A stretch of DNA of 64,000 nucleotides from Haematobia irritans (lineage: Eukaryota; Arthropoda; Insecta; Diptera; Muscidae). Numbering within the stretch: the first letter of the stretch is position 1; each line of letters opens with the position of its first letter. The notes under the pieces are model-generated. The model ran no database searches, was not told the origin of the DNA, and saw only the letters and a list, made by a program, of their open reading frames with translations. Positions 10,401 to 21,031 of the stretch are shown here, piece by piece. The position numbers and the translations under genes were made by a program. The stretch lies in NCBI RefSeq assembly GCF_050003625.1, contig NC_134401.1:89940852-90004851 (forward strand), in the 5' to 3' direction.

Positions 10401-13400
10401 TAAATTCGAAAAAAATAGGAAAAGAGATATGTTTGTTTCGAATTTATTTCGGCATAAGCCGGCTATCATACAAAACCTTTTTTCGGAAGGTTCAAGTGTG
10501 GTTCATTGTTGGGTTTAATGAACTGCCTGAATTTATTCTGATAATTGGTTGATAGTTTTGCTGCAAATAGAGGATGCTGATGAGGAATGTGGTAATTCCG
10601 AAACGTGCGTCCATCCAACCATCTTGCAGTCTATAGGGGTTTGTCCAAATAAATTTGACAAGCATTCTTTTCCTCGTTTGGTTAAGCTACACTTGTAGTT
10701 TAGTCAATGTATGGTTTTAAGCTGAGGTAAAAAACAACAACAATGAAATAAAATTTTGACAAAATTTTCTATAGATATACAATTCTGACAAAATTTTCTA
10801 TAGAAATAAAATTTTGACAAAATTTTCTATTGAAATAAAATTTTGATAAAATTTTTTATATAGAAATAAAAATTTTGAAAACATTTTCTATAAAAATAAA
10901 ATTTTGACAAAATTTTCTATACAAATAAAATGTTGACAAAAATTTCTGTACAAATAAAATTTAGACAAAATTTTTTATAGAAATAAAATTTTGAAAACAT
11001 TTTCTATAAAATAAAATTTTGACAAAATTTTCTATACAAATAAAATGTTGACAAAAATTTCTGTACAAATAAAATGTTGACAAAATTTTCTATACACGCA
11101 GAGAAGGAATATGATCACCTCAAACATGTTTCAAGAGCAAAATGTTATTTTTGTATGGTGACCATGTAACATGTTTGTCAACAAAATGTTATTTTCTCGT
11201 CAAATATAACCTGCTTGCCGAGATCAGATACATGATTTCCGAGAAAATAACATGGTTGCGAAAACCATGTTACATGGTCAACACCCAAAAATAACATTTT
11301 GCTCTTAAAACATGTTTGAGGTGATCATATTCCTTCTCTGGGTGTAGGAATAAAATGTTGACAAAATTTTCTATAGAAATAAAATTTTGACAAAATTTTC
11401 TGTAGAAATAAAATTTTGACACAATTTTCTATAGAAATAAAATGTTGACAAAATTTTCTATAGAAATAAAATTTTCACAAAGTTATCTGTAGAAATAAAA
11501 TTTTGACAAAATTTTCTGTAGAAATAAAATTTTGACAAAATTTTCTATAGAAATAAAATTCTTACAAAATTTTCTATAGAAATATAAATTTGATACAATT
11601 TTCTCTAGAAATAAAATTTTGACAAGATTTGCTATAGAAATACAATTTTGACAAATTTTTCTATAGAAATAAAATTTTGACAAACTTTTCTATAGAAATA
11701 AAATTTTGACAAGATTTGCTATAGAAATACAATTTTGACAAACTTTTCTATAGAAATAAAATTTTGACAAAATTTTCTATAGAAATAAAATTTTGTAAAA
11801 ATAAAATATTGATAGATTATTTTTGCCGATATGGACAACTATATGGACCAATCTGTGCATGGCTGTTAGCGGCCATATACTAGCGCAATGTACCAAAATT
11901 CATTCGAATAGGATGCATTTTGCTGCTCCAAGAGGTTCCGGAGGTCACATCTGGGGATCGGTTTATATGGGGGCTATATATAATTATGGACCGATATGGA
12001 CCAATTTTTGCACGGTTGTTAGGTACCATATACTAACACCACGTACCAAATTTCAAACGGATCCGATTAATTTTGTTCTTCCAAGAGGTTCCAGAGGTCA
12101 CATCTGGGGACCGGTTTATATGGCGGCTATATATAAATATGGACCGATTTCGACCAATTTTTGCATGGGTGTTTGAGGCCATATATTAACACCACGTACC
12201 AAATATCAACTGAATCAGATGAATTTTGGTCTTCCAAGAGGCTCCGGAGTTCAAATCTGGTGATCGGTTTATATGGGGCTATATATATAATTATGGACCG
12301 ACCTAGACCAATTTTTGCATGGTCATTATAGACCACATACTAACACCATGTACCAAATTTCAGCCGGATCGGATGAAATTTTCTTCTCTTAGAGGTTCCG
12401 CAAGCCAAACCTGGGGATCGATTTATATGGGGGGTATATATAAATATGGACCCATACGGACCAATTTTTGCATGGTTGCTAGAGACCATATACTAACACC
12501 ATGTACCAAATTTCAGTCGAATCGGATGAAAGTTGCTTCTCCTAGAGGGTCTGCAAATCAAATTTGGGGGCAATACGTAAAAGTGGACCGATATGGCCCA
12601 TTTGCTATACCGTCCGACCTACATCAATATCAACTACTTATGCCAAGTTACAAGTCGATAGCTTGTTTCGTTCGGAAGTTAGCGTCATTTCAACAGACGA
12701 ACGGACGGACGGGCATGCTTAGATGCACTAAGAATTTCACCACGACCCAGAATATGTATACTTTATGGGGTCTGAGAGCAATATTCCGATGTGTTACAAA
12801 CGGAATGACAAAGTTAATATACCCCCCCATCCTATGGTGGAGGGTATAACAAGTAACTAAAGTCTAAATTCGGACGGGGACGACTATAACGGGTTGGCTG
12901 ATAAGTCCCCGGTCTGACACATAGATGGCGTCGCTAGTATAAAATGCATATTATTTTTACATAGTACTAACCTTCAAATGATTCGTGTCAAAATTTGACG
13001 TCTGTAGGTCAATTAGTTTGTGAGATAGAGCGTCTTTTGTGAAGCAACTTTGGTTATTGTGAAAAAAAAAAATGGAAAACAAGGAATTTCGGGTTTTGAT
13101 AAAATATTGTTTTCTGAAGAGAAAAAATACGCTGGAAGCAAAAACTTGGCTTGATAATGAGTTTCCGGACTCTGCCCCAGGGACATCAATAATAATTGAT
13201 TGGTATGCAAAATTCAAGAGCGGTGAAATGAGCATGGAGGACGGTGAACGCAGTGGACGCCCGAAAGAGGTGGTTACCGACGAAAACATCAAAAAAATCC
13301 ACAAAATGATTTTGAATAACCGTAAAATGAAGTTGATCGAGATAGCAGAGGCCTTAAATATATCAAAGGAACGTGTTGGTCATATCGTTCATCAATATTT

Positions 13401-16400
13401 GGATATGCGGAAGCTCTGTGCAAAATGGGTGCCGCTCGAGCTCACATTTGACCAAAACCAACAACGTGTTTATGATTCTAAGCGTTGTTTGCAGCTGTTA
13501 ACTCGTAATACACCCGAGTTTTTCCCTCGATATGTGACAATGGATGAAACATGGCTCCATCACTACACTCCTGAGTCCAATCGACAGCTGAGTGGACAGC
13601 GACCGGTGAACCGTCTCCGAAGCGTGGAAAGACTCAAAAGTCCGCTGGCAAAGTAATGGCCTCTGTTTTTTGGATGCGCATGGAATAATTTTTATCCATT
13701 ATCTTGAGAAGGAAAAAACCATCAACAGTGACTATTATATGGCGTTATTGCAGCGTTTGAAAGTCGAAATCGCGGAAAAACGACCCCATATGAAGAAGAA
13801 AAAAGTGTTGTTCCACCAAGACAACGCACCGTGCCACAAGTCATTGAGAACGATGGCAAAAATTCATGAATTGGGCTTCGAATTGCTTCCCCACCCACCG
13901 TATTCTCCAGATCTGGCCCCCAACGACATTTTTTTGTTCTCAGACCTCAAAAGGATGCTCGCAGGGAAAAAATTGGCTGCAATGAAGAGGTGATCACCGA
14001 AACTGAGGCCTATTTTGAGGCAAAACCGAAGGAGTACTATCAAACTGGTAACAAGAAATTGGAAGGTCGTTATAGTCGTTGTATCGCTCTTGATGGGAAC
14101 TATGTTGAATAATAAAAATGAATTTTGACAAAAAAAATTGTACTTCTTTGTTAGACCGGGGACTTATCAGTCAACTACCCTTCACCATTTTATAGACTAG
14201 AATTTTGGATATCATGCCAAGTCCCTCAAATTTAAATCTGACCTGGTTTGGAAAACATTTTGTATACTTCTACAAAATCTCTAGGCTTATAATTCTACGC
14301 CCTGGCACGAAACACAATGTAAATTCAATCCAAGGTTACAGGCTACATCTCGAAGCTTTATCTAAATCTTAACCGTTCTGTGGAAAGTCTGCCATTACAG
14401 TGAGTAGGATATGACTACAATATGGGAAAATCATCATTCAAATTGTGTGTATACTGTGGGTGTTCTGGCCATATTTCTTTAAATCGGAAGGACAGATGTA
14501 TATATGGTAGCTATATCTAAATTTGAACCGAGTTGGATAAAATTTCAAATACATAAATTCAATGTTATATTTATTCCCCGTATAAAATGTCAAGCCAATT
14601 GAAGTAGAATGTCATTGAAAATGGGTGTAAACTATGAAATTTTCTACCATATGGACAATGGACTGAATAGTCTAAGTGAGCCTGACAATAAATCGGTCAT
14701 TAAACTTAACCTACCATTTTTCCCCAAATCAGATGTACATATATATGGGAGCCTATATCTAAATCATAACCGATTTGAACCAAATTTTGTATACGTTGGT
14801 AGAATTTTAATTCTAATCTCAATGCAAAATTTCATCTAAATTTGTATGAAACTTTTCCCTCAGGTATATGACCACCTGAGGGAAAAGTTTATAAAGGTAT
14901 ATGACCACCTAGGGAAAAGTATAAATTGGGCGAAAGATATATATGGGAAATAAAGGGTGATACGGTCAAAATTTGGTCAATATAAACTTGACGTATTTCT
15001 TTCAATTTTGCATTTAAAAAACCTGAACACCCCTCATTTTGAAGGTGTGTGTGTGTAGAATGTTGCTCCTATTTTGATTTTGGAATTCACTCTTCAGTTG
15101 TCAAAATGCCGTCCAAGCAAGAAGAGCAGCGTATCAAAATTTTGCTCGCGCATCGCGAAAATCCGAGCTACTCCCACACAAAGCTGGCAAAATCGCTAAA
15201 AGTTGCCAAATCAACCGTTACAAATGTAACTAAAGTGTTTGGGGAAGTCTGGATCGGGGGGAAATCGAAAACCGGAAGCCGCTGAGACGACAAAGAGAGT
15301 TGCCGGTAGTTTCAAGCGAAACCCTAACCTCTCTCTCCGAGATGCCTACATCTGCAACCGTGCATCGAGCCGGACTATCGACTTACAAGAAGGTAGTGAC
15401 TCCAAATCGCGATGATAAACAAAATACGACGGCCAAAGCGCGATCCCGGAGGCTGTACACGACGATGCTGACGAAGTTTGACTGCGTGGTAATGGACGAC
15501 GAAACCTACGTCAAAGCCGACTACAAGCAGCTTCCGGGACAGGAGTTTTATACGGCAAAAGGAAGGGGAAAGGTAGCAGATATTTTCAAGCACATAAAAC
15601 TGTCAAAGTTCGCAAAGAAATATCTGGTTTGGCAAGCCATCTGTACCTGTGGCTTGAAAAGCAGCATTTTCATATCTTCCGGGACTGTCAACCAAGAAAT
15701 TTACGTGAAAGAGTGTTTGAATAAACGTCTGCTGCCTTTCCTGAAGAAACACGGTTGTTCCGTACTGTTTTGGCCGGATTTGGCATCTTGCCATTACGGT
15801 AAAAAGGCCATGGAGTGGTACGCCGCCAACAACGTGCAGGTGGTTCCCAAGGACAAGAACCCTCCCAACACGCCAGAGCTCCGCCCAATTGAGAAATACT
15901 GGGCTATTGTCAAGCGGAACCTAAAGAAGACCAAAAAAACTGCTAAGGACGAGAAGCAGTTCAAGGCAAACTGGCTTTCTGCGGCGAAGAAGGTGGACAA
16001 GGTGGCTGTACAAAATCTGATGGCAGGTGTCAAGCGTGAGGCCCGGCAATTCGGATTTGGAAAAGCGAAAGCCTAACTGAATATTTTTCCTGAATTGTAT
16101 ACTAATTGAACTTGAAAAATAAATTTAATTTGATTTTTTAAATAAACGATTTCACCGATTTACACGCATTTTCCCTTGACCAAATTTGGACCGTATCACC
16201 CTTTATATCTAAATTTGAACCAAATGTGGCCCAATTGAGGATATTATTAATTGTACTCTTTGTGCAAACTTGAAGCAATCAAGGTGAACTCTGGATTCTG
16301 CGGCTTATTAAACCAATATAGGCGAAAAATATATATGAGAGCTGTATCTAAATCTGAACCGATTTTTTTTCCAAAATCAATAGCGATTGTCTTTAAGCCG

Positions 16401-17296
16401 AAGTAAGACCCTATGTCAAAATTCAAGACAAGGCACTGTTTTCAATCCCGCATAACTAATTTGCGCTCCCAAAATTTTTCCATTGATTACATTTTCAGTT
16501 TCAATAAACTTTTTTAATTGCATCAACTTTGGCTATTTTTCTTTTCTGTGTACTTACTAGATATTGTTATGGAGAAGGGATTGATGCGAACACATTACGC
16601 CTTTGGGAGTCCCTGTCGTACCAGAGGAGCATAATATAACAGCTGTGTCATAACCACACAATTTAGCACAAGGAAATTCATTTGTCTGCAAAGGGACAAC
16701 ACCGGGTTTCTTCAATAGATCATTAATATGGGCTACACCTGGCATCGAACCGGTCATCAAAACAATTTTGGCATTTAATTGCAATTCGTTAATGGCATTG
16801 CGAGCATTTTCACAATTTTCTTTATCACAAAAAACAATTTTGGGTCGGGTATTTTCATACAACGATGTCACAGTTTCTGCAAGCAAATGAAAAAAAAAAT
16901 AAATCTCAATTTTTAATGCTACTTTCACTTAATCCCAAACCTACTTTGATCGAATCCTGGAAATAAAGCATTAACTGGTGTTCCACATAGAAATGAGGCC
17001 ATCATAACAGTGGCTACATGAACCGAATGCTGGGCATATAAACCCACGATGTCATTGCATTTAAGTCCAGCTTCTAACAGATTGTGGGCCAAGATCATTG
17101 AGTGTTCTAGGAATTCCTCCACCGTTAGAGATTCGCCTGATGTTCCCATTATTTGTATAGTCTTCCTTGGAGTTTTTAATAATTGACGTACAATGGCTTC
17201 ACCCAATGTCATTTGGGGATTGTAGAGATCTTTCAGTACCGGTCCAGACCATATTTTCTCGTTAGCATTGTAAGTAGTTCCCGTAAGTGTGAACAT
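7415..17296 (-). CDS. Acyl-CoA synthetase / 4CL-like (luciferase-like) gene B, complete, 3 exons, 558 aa
   Basis: Exons are 17296-16945, 16876-16558 and 8420-7415 (352+319+1006 nt = 559 codons with stop). Introns are 68 bp and 8137 bp, with GTAGGT/GCAG and GTAAGT/ATAG borders. The ATG at 17296 (MFTLTGTTYN) sits in caacaATG and matches the N-terminus of the paralogues; the upstream in-frame codons have no ATG. Motifs: ATP-binding SSGTTGTPKG at 201-210, YWASG near 240, YGMSE at 343-347, SGD with Asp ~425, hinge-type GREKE at 439-443, and the A10 lysine in PKTGSGKVQ (Lys535), which is needed for adenylation in this superfamily. No PTS1 tripeptide (it ends YLK), so a peroxisomal location is not supported. 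Length fits the family (540-560 aa). Intron 2 holds the mariner, a DD37E element and several DINE-like repeats. Substrate unknown; bioluminescence is not implied. Confidence 0.9.
8485..8942. repeat. MITE fragment, CCCAGCAAAAAA family
   Basis: It starts cccaggaaaaaaattg, followed by aagttcttccaaaggcacaa and cactt blocks as at 56740-56790, then the AT-rich core with ttgtttcaaataggttaaaa. The right terminal third (the gcgtcgcc side) is missing. It lies in gene B intron 2. Confidence 0.55.
8943..10332 (+). mobile_element. A-type DINE-like element (complete)
   Basis: The head aacaagtaagtaaagtc and gtcgggtgggccg is followed by diverged 153-bp-type monomers (gggagctatatctaaatctg recurring), a GACAGACGGACGG stretch at 10160-10190 and the tail taccacagtagtggtgaagg. 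Inside gene B intron 2, on the strand opposite to the gene. Confidence 0.75.
10339..10508. repeat. Perfect 72-bp inverted repeat (hairpin), 26-nt loop
   Basis: Arms 10339-10410 and 10437-10508 are exact reverse complements by my reading. They begin caatgaaccacacttg and end aataaattcgaa at the loop. The right arm and the 10509-10740 sequence recur, diverged, at 23440-23745, where only one arm is present. Confidence 0.85.
10509..10744 (+). repeat. Interspersed repeat block next to the hairpin (second copy at 23505-23745)
   Basis: It contains gataattggttgatagtttt, atgctgatgaggaatgtgg, ccatccaaccatcttgcag and ggttaagctacacttgtag, all repeated at 23505-23745. In both places the block abuts a 29-bp satellite array, so it is probably a module of the B-type repeat. 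Confidence 0.65.
10745..11820 (+). repeat. 29-bp AT-rich satellite array
   Basis: Tandem copies of a 29-bp unit (gaaataaaattttgac followed by aaaattttctata), with point changes and some short units. It is split by a foldback MITE at 11095-11344. Short ORFs in it are artefacts of the periodicity. The same unit recurs at 21745-22055, 23757-24060, 42330-42730, 43180-43615 and 45660-45965. Confidence 0.9.
11095..11344. mobile_element. Foldback MITE, TA target duplication
   Basis: The ends cacgcagagaagg and ccttctctgggtg are inverted repeats, and the arms extend far inward (atgatcacctcaaacatgtt; gagcaaaatgttattttt), giving a near-palindrome of 250 bp. TA at 11093-11094 and 11345-11346 is the target duplication. 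It is inserted within a 29-bp satellite unit. No ORF. Confidence 0.8.
11821..12850 (+). mobile_element. B-type element body: 153-bp monomers and tail
   Basis: Successive monomers with gggctatatataattatgga and caccatgtaccaaatttcag, then ggacggacgggcatgc, ttatggggtctgagagca and the tail atcctatggtggagggtata. With the satellite at 10745-11820 it forms one B-type element lacking the usual head. The 117-aa and 176-aa ORFs here reflect a monomer length divisible by three. Confidence 0.75.
12889..14175 (+). mobile_element. mariner element
   Basis: The terminal inverted repeats contain ctgataagtccccggtct at the left (from ~12897) and its complement at the right (14145-14170). TA duplicates flank it at 12887-12888 and 14176-14177. 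The left end has a few extra bases before the homologous TIR. Length is 1287 bp, normal for mariner. It is inserted in the head of an A-type element. Confidence 0.9.
13072..14112 (+). pseudogene. mariner transposase (DD34D), frameshifted
   Basis: The N-terminal helix-turn-helix region (MENKEFRVLI, NISKERVGHI) leads to the catalytic domain, with first Asp in MDETW, second in HQDNAPCH and third in SPDLAPND. The last two are separated by 34 residues, the mariner DD34D signature. All three acidic residues remain, but the frame breaks about 13588 (giving a stop at 13654-13656), again near 13668, and again near 13972. The original stop is at 14110-14112. Inactive. Confidence 0.9.
14648..14712 (+). 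repeat. Very short LINE 3' tail fragment
   Basis: caatggactgaatagtctaa followed by gtgagcctgac matches the central LINE 3' UTR, ending in aacttaacctacc. Only ~65 bp survive, inside the A-type element. Confidence 0.6.
14953..16203 (+). mobile_element. DD37E Tc1/mariner-superfamily element, copy 1
   Basis: The TIRs are aagggtgatacggtc and the complement gaccgtatcaccctt, extended by imperfect matching (aaatttggtcaa). TA duplications lie at 14951-14952 and 16204-16205. 1251 bp. Removing it rejoins the A-type monomer sequence (gatatatatggga…tatctaaatttg). Confidence 0.9.
15106..16076 (+). pseudogene. DD37E transposase, internal deletions at the N-terminus
   Basis: MPSKQEEQRIKILL starts at 15106. 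The catalytic domain at 15300-16076 keeps MDDETYVK, FWPDLASCHYG and PELRPIEKYW. The second Asp and the Glu are 37 residues apart, as in the DD37E group known from mosquitoes. Compared with copy 2 at 49696, this copy lacks short blocks near 15245 (after VFGE) and near 15340, which break the frame in the DNA-binding part. The catalytic half is open for 258 codons. Probably inactive. Confidence 0.85.
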
Positions 17297-17448
17297 TGTT
17301 GGAGCAGCCGTCCTAAAGTCACCAGCCAAATCGAGAAACTGATCTAAAAGTTTGCAACTTTATATGATAACCTAGATTGCTAACTATCGCATGCATTTGA
17401 TTGCATTGTCAAATTACTCAAGCAATTTTCACTTCCATTTCAAATTAA

Positions 17449-17509
17449 GATAATGCAATAATCAGATACACTTCAGATACACTTTATATAAATAGGTACA
17501 CAATGATAA
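17449..17509 (-). promoter_or_regulatory. Candidate gene B promoter: TATA box and GATA motifs
   Basis: TATATAAA on the minus strand at 17490-17483 is about 190 nt upstream of the gene B ATG. It leaves room for a transcription start near 17455-17460. GATAA motifs lie at 17449, 17505 and 17366. Upstream of 17520 a degraded A-type head begins. Motif-only evidence. Confidence 0.35.
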
Positions 17510-17529
17510 AATAAGTTGATCTAATTCAA

Positions 17530-18001
17530 ATGAAGCCAATAACAACCGAAAAGTCTAAAGTTGGTCGAGGCTGACAACATTAGACCATACAGTTCCAAGT
17601 TTTTCAATTTGTAAAAATTAGCTAATACAAACATAAAAGTGCAACAAAAAATACTGAAATTGAAGAAAACATTTTTGATTTTTCGTTTTATTTATTTTTT
17701 TTTTTTTAATTCTTCAAGCAATGAAAGGATCCAAAAATGGAGTACCTCCATCCTATGACAAGCCCATGTAAAATTCATTGCAGATGATCCAAGGTTGCAC
17801 TACTTCCGGGACACAAATTTGGGATCTAAACTACTTTTTTGGAAGCTTTTTTGTGGGATTTTCAATAAAAATGGTTGACAAATTTTCCAGAATCTGAAAT
17901 CATTTTAAAGGAGACCCAATAAAAATAAAACCAAATAACATAATTGAAATGCAATCACGTCAATATCTTTGACATTGCAAATGTTCTTTAATCTATTCCT
18001 A
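17530..18001. repeat. Degraded repeat remnants between gene B and a 3-kb TIR element
   Basis: 17545-17590 resembles an A-type head (gaaaagtctaaagttgg, gaggctgaca). 17700-17880 resembles the right half of the CCCAGC MITE (tcctatgacaagcccatgt, cactacttccggg). No gene is visible. Confidence 0.4.
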
Positions 18002-18735
18002 CACAGAAAAAAAGGATCTCGTAAATTTAAGAAGATTTTTACAATAATTTATTACAAGAATTTTCCAGAATTTTAGTTCATTTTTCGTATCTTCAACGAA
18101 AATTAACTACTCGAAAGGAAATTTTACAAATTCTAAGTAGCAATCGTTTAGTTCATGGCCTACATAATACGATGGAAATTTCCTTAAAAAATTTCTTAAC
18201 TGGTAGTTAAAAATTCGTCTGTCATGCTATAAAACTACTTGTGAAATGTAAAGTCTTTTCTAAATAATAAGTGCAATTTACTATAAGATTTTTTGTATAA
18301 GAAAATATTTTTTTACGAAAAATGAACTTGAAAGTGGATAGCAATTTCTTACTGACAATTCCTATAGTTAATAATTGTTGGTAAAAAATTATCCAATGAA
18401 ATATTTTTAGTTCACATGTAATTAAATTTATAGACATTTTCGTCAAAAATGGTAGATAACATTTCATGAAAATTTTGCAAATTTTAAGTTAAACGTTTCA
18501 TCGTTCATAAACTGGTGTGCCTTTACGAATATTATTCTTAGAGTAAATTGTCAGCAGATGCGATGAACTAATGCATAGTACAGAGATATTTATCGGCATA
18601 GTGGAATGTGATTAATGTAAAGATGATGTTACTTGAGTTTTGTTGTGTATACATGAGAGTGGGGTTGTTTTTATTTTTGTTCATTTAGTGGTTTGTGTGT
18701 GTGTGTTTGTTATTCGTGGATGGTTTATTTGGCTG

Positions 18736-19024
18736 CACACAAAAAAAAATTTTCTGATTCAATCACGAAATTAATTGATCCAATTAATTTTTTAATTGAA
18801 ATGTCTTCAATCATAGAAATGATAGTATCAATTAAAAAATTAATTGACAGTCAATTAAAAAATTAATTGATCCAATTAAAAAATTAATTAATACTATTAA
18901 TTTGTGTGATTGATTTTTGTTTCAATTAAAAAATTTGTTAAATCAATTAAATTTTTAATTGAATATTTTTTAAAACTCAATTAAGATTTTAATTGGAAAA
19001 ATTTTTGTGAAATTTTTTTCTGTG
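18736..19024. mobile_element. AT-rich MITE, CACACAAAAAA / TTTTTTCTGTG ends
   Basis: Inverted ends cacacaaaaaaaaattt and aaatttttttctgtg with TG on both sides (18734-18735, 19025-19026). The interior is almost wholly attaatt-rich inverted repeats (aattaattgatccaatta). Its flanks are a GT-rich stretch (18640-18730, 19027-19140). Confidence 0.6.
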
Positions 19025-19339
19025 TGGATGAGGTGTTGTTTTCAATAAAGTCACATGTGTTTTTGTTGTTGTAGGAATTTTTTGGCTTTGCTTGGTTTTG
19101 TTTGGCATGCTTCAGTTGTATAGTTGGCGTTGGCGTGGGCTGTTGCATCTTTTAAGTAGGTATGCAACAAGGGCATGGAATATTTTGGATTTTTGAGACA
19201 TATATTGGAGTATGTTTATTAAACCTTTTAAATGAAAGTTATTAATATTTTATCGGTAGTTTAGAAAAAAGTTATTAAGAATATTTAGGAAAATATGTTG
19301 AAATTGAAAGTGTATTGAAATTTTTATTATTCAAATTAA

Positions 19340-20200
19340 AAAATTAATATTCAATTCCAGATGAATTTGGAAAATTTTTGTTATATCTCAGCGTATAGTT
19401 TATTCATAAATTGGTAAGTATTTTTTGTAATATGACTTTCTTTTAAAAAGAATATTTTTTATGTATATTATTATTTGTTAATTAATTTTTGTTTTTTTGG
19501 AAACCAGTTTATTGTTTTTCTTTGTTGTAAAAACAATATTTGATTTCAGAGCAACTCCAGATGGATTCGAACAAATTTAAAAAATAGAGAATTGGTAAGT
19601 TTCCTTTTAAAAATTGGCTTTATTTCAACTAGAATATTTACGTTTTGTGACCTTTATATCATCAAAATTACAGCTCTTTAATACATTATTTTAGTATTTC
19701 TTTAATCAATTTTTTTGGAAACCAATGTAATATTTTTAATGTAAAAACAAATATTTAATTTCATAATAACCCCTTAAAATTTGGACAAATTTTTAGTACT
19801 CCTTTGCCTGTAATTTAATAGATTCTTTAACTTTCTTTTAACCCTGGACGGTGATCCTTATTTTTTGTACATTAACGTCATCCTTCGTCAATAGACTAAA
19901 ATGCATTTTAAATGGAAAATGAAATTACGTGTCGTCATTTTGACGAATGATGACTGTCTAGGGTTATCAAGAATATTTGCTTTTTTATGCATATTATTAT
20001 TTTTTTTTCATTAGATTTTTTGAAAACCTATTTAATAATTTTATTTAATGTAAAAATAAATATTTAATCTCAGAGTAACCCAAATAAATTTGGACAACTT
20101 TTTATATTTCCCCTCAGCGTACAATTTAATAGAGAATTGGTAAGTTTTATATTAAAACTTTGGCTTTCTTTCAATTAGAATATTTATTTTATTATATCCT
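19340..20200 (+). repeat. Four degenerate tandem cassettes with splice-site-like borders
   Basis: Diverged units spaced ~180-230 bp each contain a cag-bordered block (e.g. tttcagagcaactccagatg; atctcagagtaacccaaat) ending in attggtaag at 19413, 19594 and 20139. The third unit, near 19757-19830, has lost the donor-like ggtaag. Each is followed by a pyrimidine-rich segment. They look like duplicated small exons with flanking intron, but none has a sustained reading frame. Confidence 0.5.
19842..19963. mobile_element. Small piggyBac-type MITE
   Basis: Ends ccctggacggtgatcctt and the complement of ccctagacagtcatcattc. Flanked by TTAA (19838-19841) and TTAT (19964-19967), consistent with the piggyBac TTAA target with one mutation. 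122 bp, no ORF. It splits the third tandem cassette. Confidence 0.7.
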
Positions 20201-20297
20201 TCACATCGATAACAACACAGTGTTATGAGTTTATTTAGAATACTTCATTATTTCTCTTGAGGTACATACTTCATTATTTATTTCAGGTACAAATTTT

Positions 20298-20494
20298 ATG
20301 AGATATGTTTTCCAAAGAAAAGTTGAATTCCTTACACCATTTGATAAAATGCCCCAAATAGGGTAAGTTACAAGCTACAATGAAGAATTAAAAATTATAA
20401 TTCACTACATGATGTTAATTTTTAACATTTTTCATTATTGTTTCCATTTTTTTTTTCCAGCAAGATATATGAAAAAATTACCTACTATGAATAA
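20298..20494 (+). CDS. Hypothetical two-exon micro-ORF (32 aa)
   Basis: ATG at 20298 follows a tttcag acceptor-like site. Exon 20298-20362 ends at a GTAAGT donor. The next exon starts after a strong pyrimidine tract and ccag at 20460, and the joined frame stops at 20492-20494. The predicted peptide is basic (MRYVFQRKVEF, then GKIYEKITYYE). I do not recognise it, and the frame is short enough to be chance. It is listed only because both splice borders are strong and it follows the exon-like cassettes. Confidence 0.18.
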
Positions 20495-21031
20495 AAAAAG
20501 CATAAGTCAAAATGTCCAAACAGCGGGTTCAAATGAACTACTCTCTTTTACACGTGGTCATAATTTTTATTCACAAAAAACATTGTATTAAGAAGAACGT
20601 TCATCATAAGTTGTTATAATATAGTACTTTTGCTTAAAGAAAGTTTAATTTTAATGTATGAAATTTTTCATAATAGTAAAACGGTTTGTTTTTCCTTTAA
20701 TTATTTAATTTCTCTGTACTGTGGAATGATTTATTTAAAAATAGTTTAGTCGTCGACATTTTAAAGAGACTGTTAACCAATTTTTATTATCGGGTTTCCC
20801 ACAAAATAAGCAAGTAAACCAAAATAATACTGATTTTTTAACTTGGTAGGGGTATATAAATCTTATGGTGTTGTAAAAATTAACTAAACTACAATGTTAT
20901 AGATGAACTAAAATTTAAGAAAATTATAAACTAGACAAGTTGAAAAAAATCTTAAGGGCTAAATCATGGTCAATATTACAACAGTTTAGTTCATTTTGCA
21001 ATGGAAAAGGGTTCACTGTTTTTTCAGTGTA

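Larger units (their letters stand above)
12851..16437 (+). mobile_element. A-type element interrupted by mariner and DD37E insertions
   Basis: The head acaagtaactaaagtc at 12851 runs into the mariner at 12889. The element resumes at 14176 (tacccttcaccatt), continues to 14952, is broken by the DD37E element, and resumes at 16204 (tatctaaatttgaacc). It fades near 16437 without its tail. Removing both insertions restores the normal A-type order at each junction. Confidence 0.7.
18002..21029. mobile_element. 3-kb AT-rich element with CACAGAAAAAA / TTTTTTCAGTG ends
   Basis: The left end is cacagaaaaaaaggatc and the right end ttcactgttttttcagtg, with TA on both sides (18000-18001 and 21030-21031). 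The termini resemble those of the insertion at 40254-46798 and of smaller MITEs, so a TIR family with a 2-bp target duplication is inferred. It contains a MITE (18736-19024), tandem exon-like cassettes (19340-20200) and a piggyBac-type MITE. No recognisable transposase. Confidence 0.5.

Noticed and set aside
10745..11820. CRISPR-like array
   Set aside because: 29-bp units are contiguous with no spacers, highly AT-rich and in a eukaryotic intron.
12889..14175. Active mariner
   Set aside because: All three catalytic Asp are present but at least three frameshifts break the transposase.
7415..17296. True luciferase or bioluminescence system
   Set aside because: The family signature is shared by many non-luminous acyl-CoA synthetases; nothing in the sequence supports luciferin chemistry.
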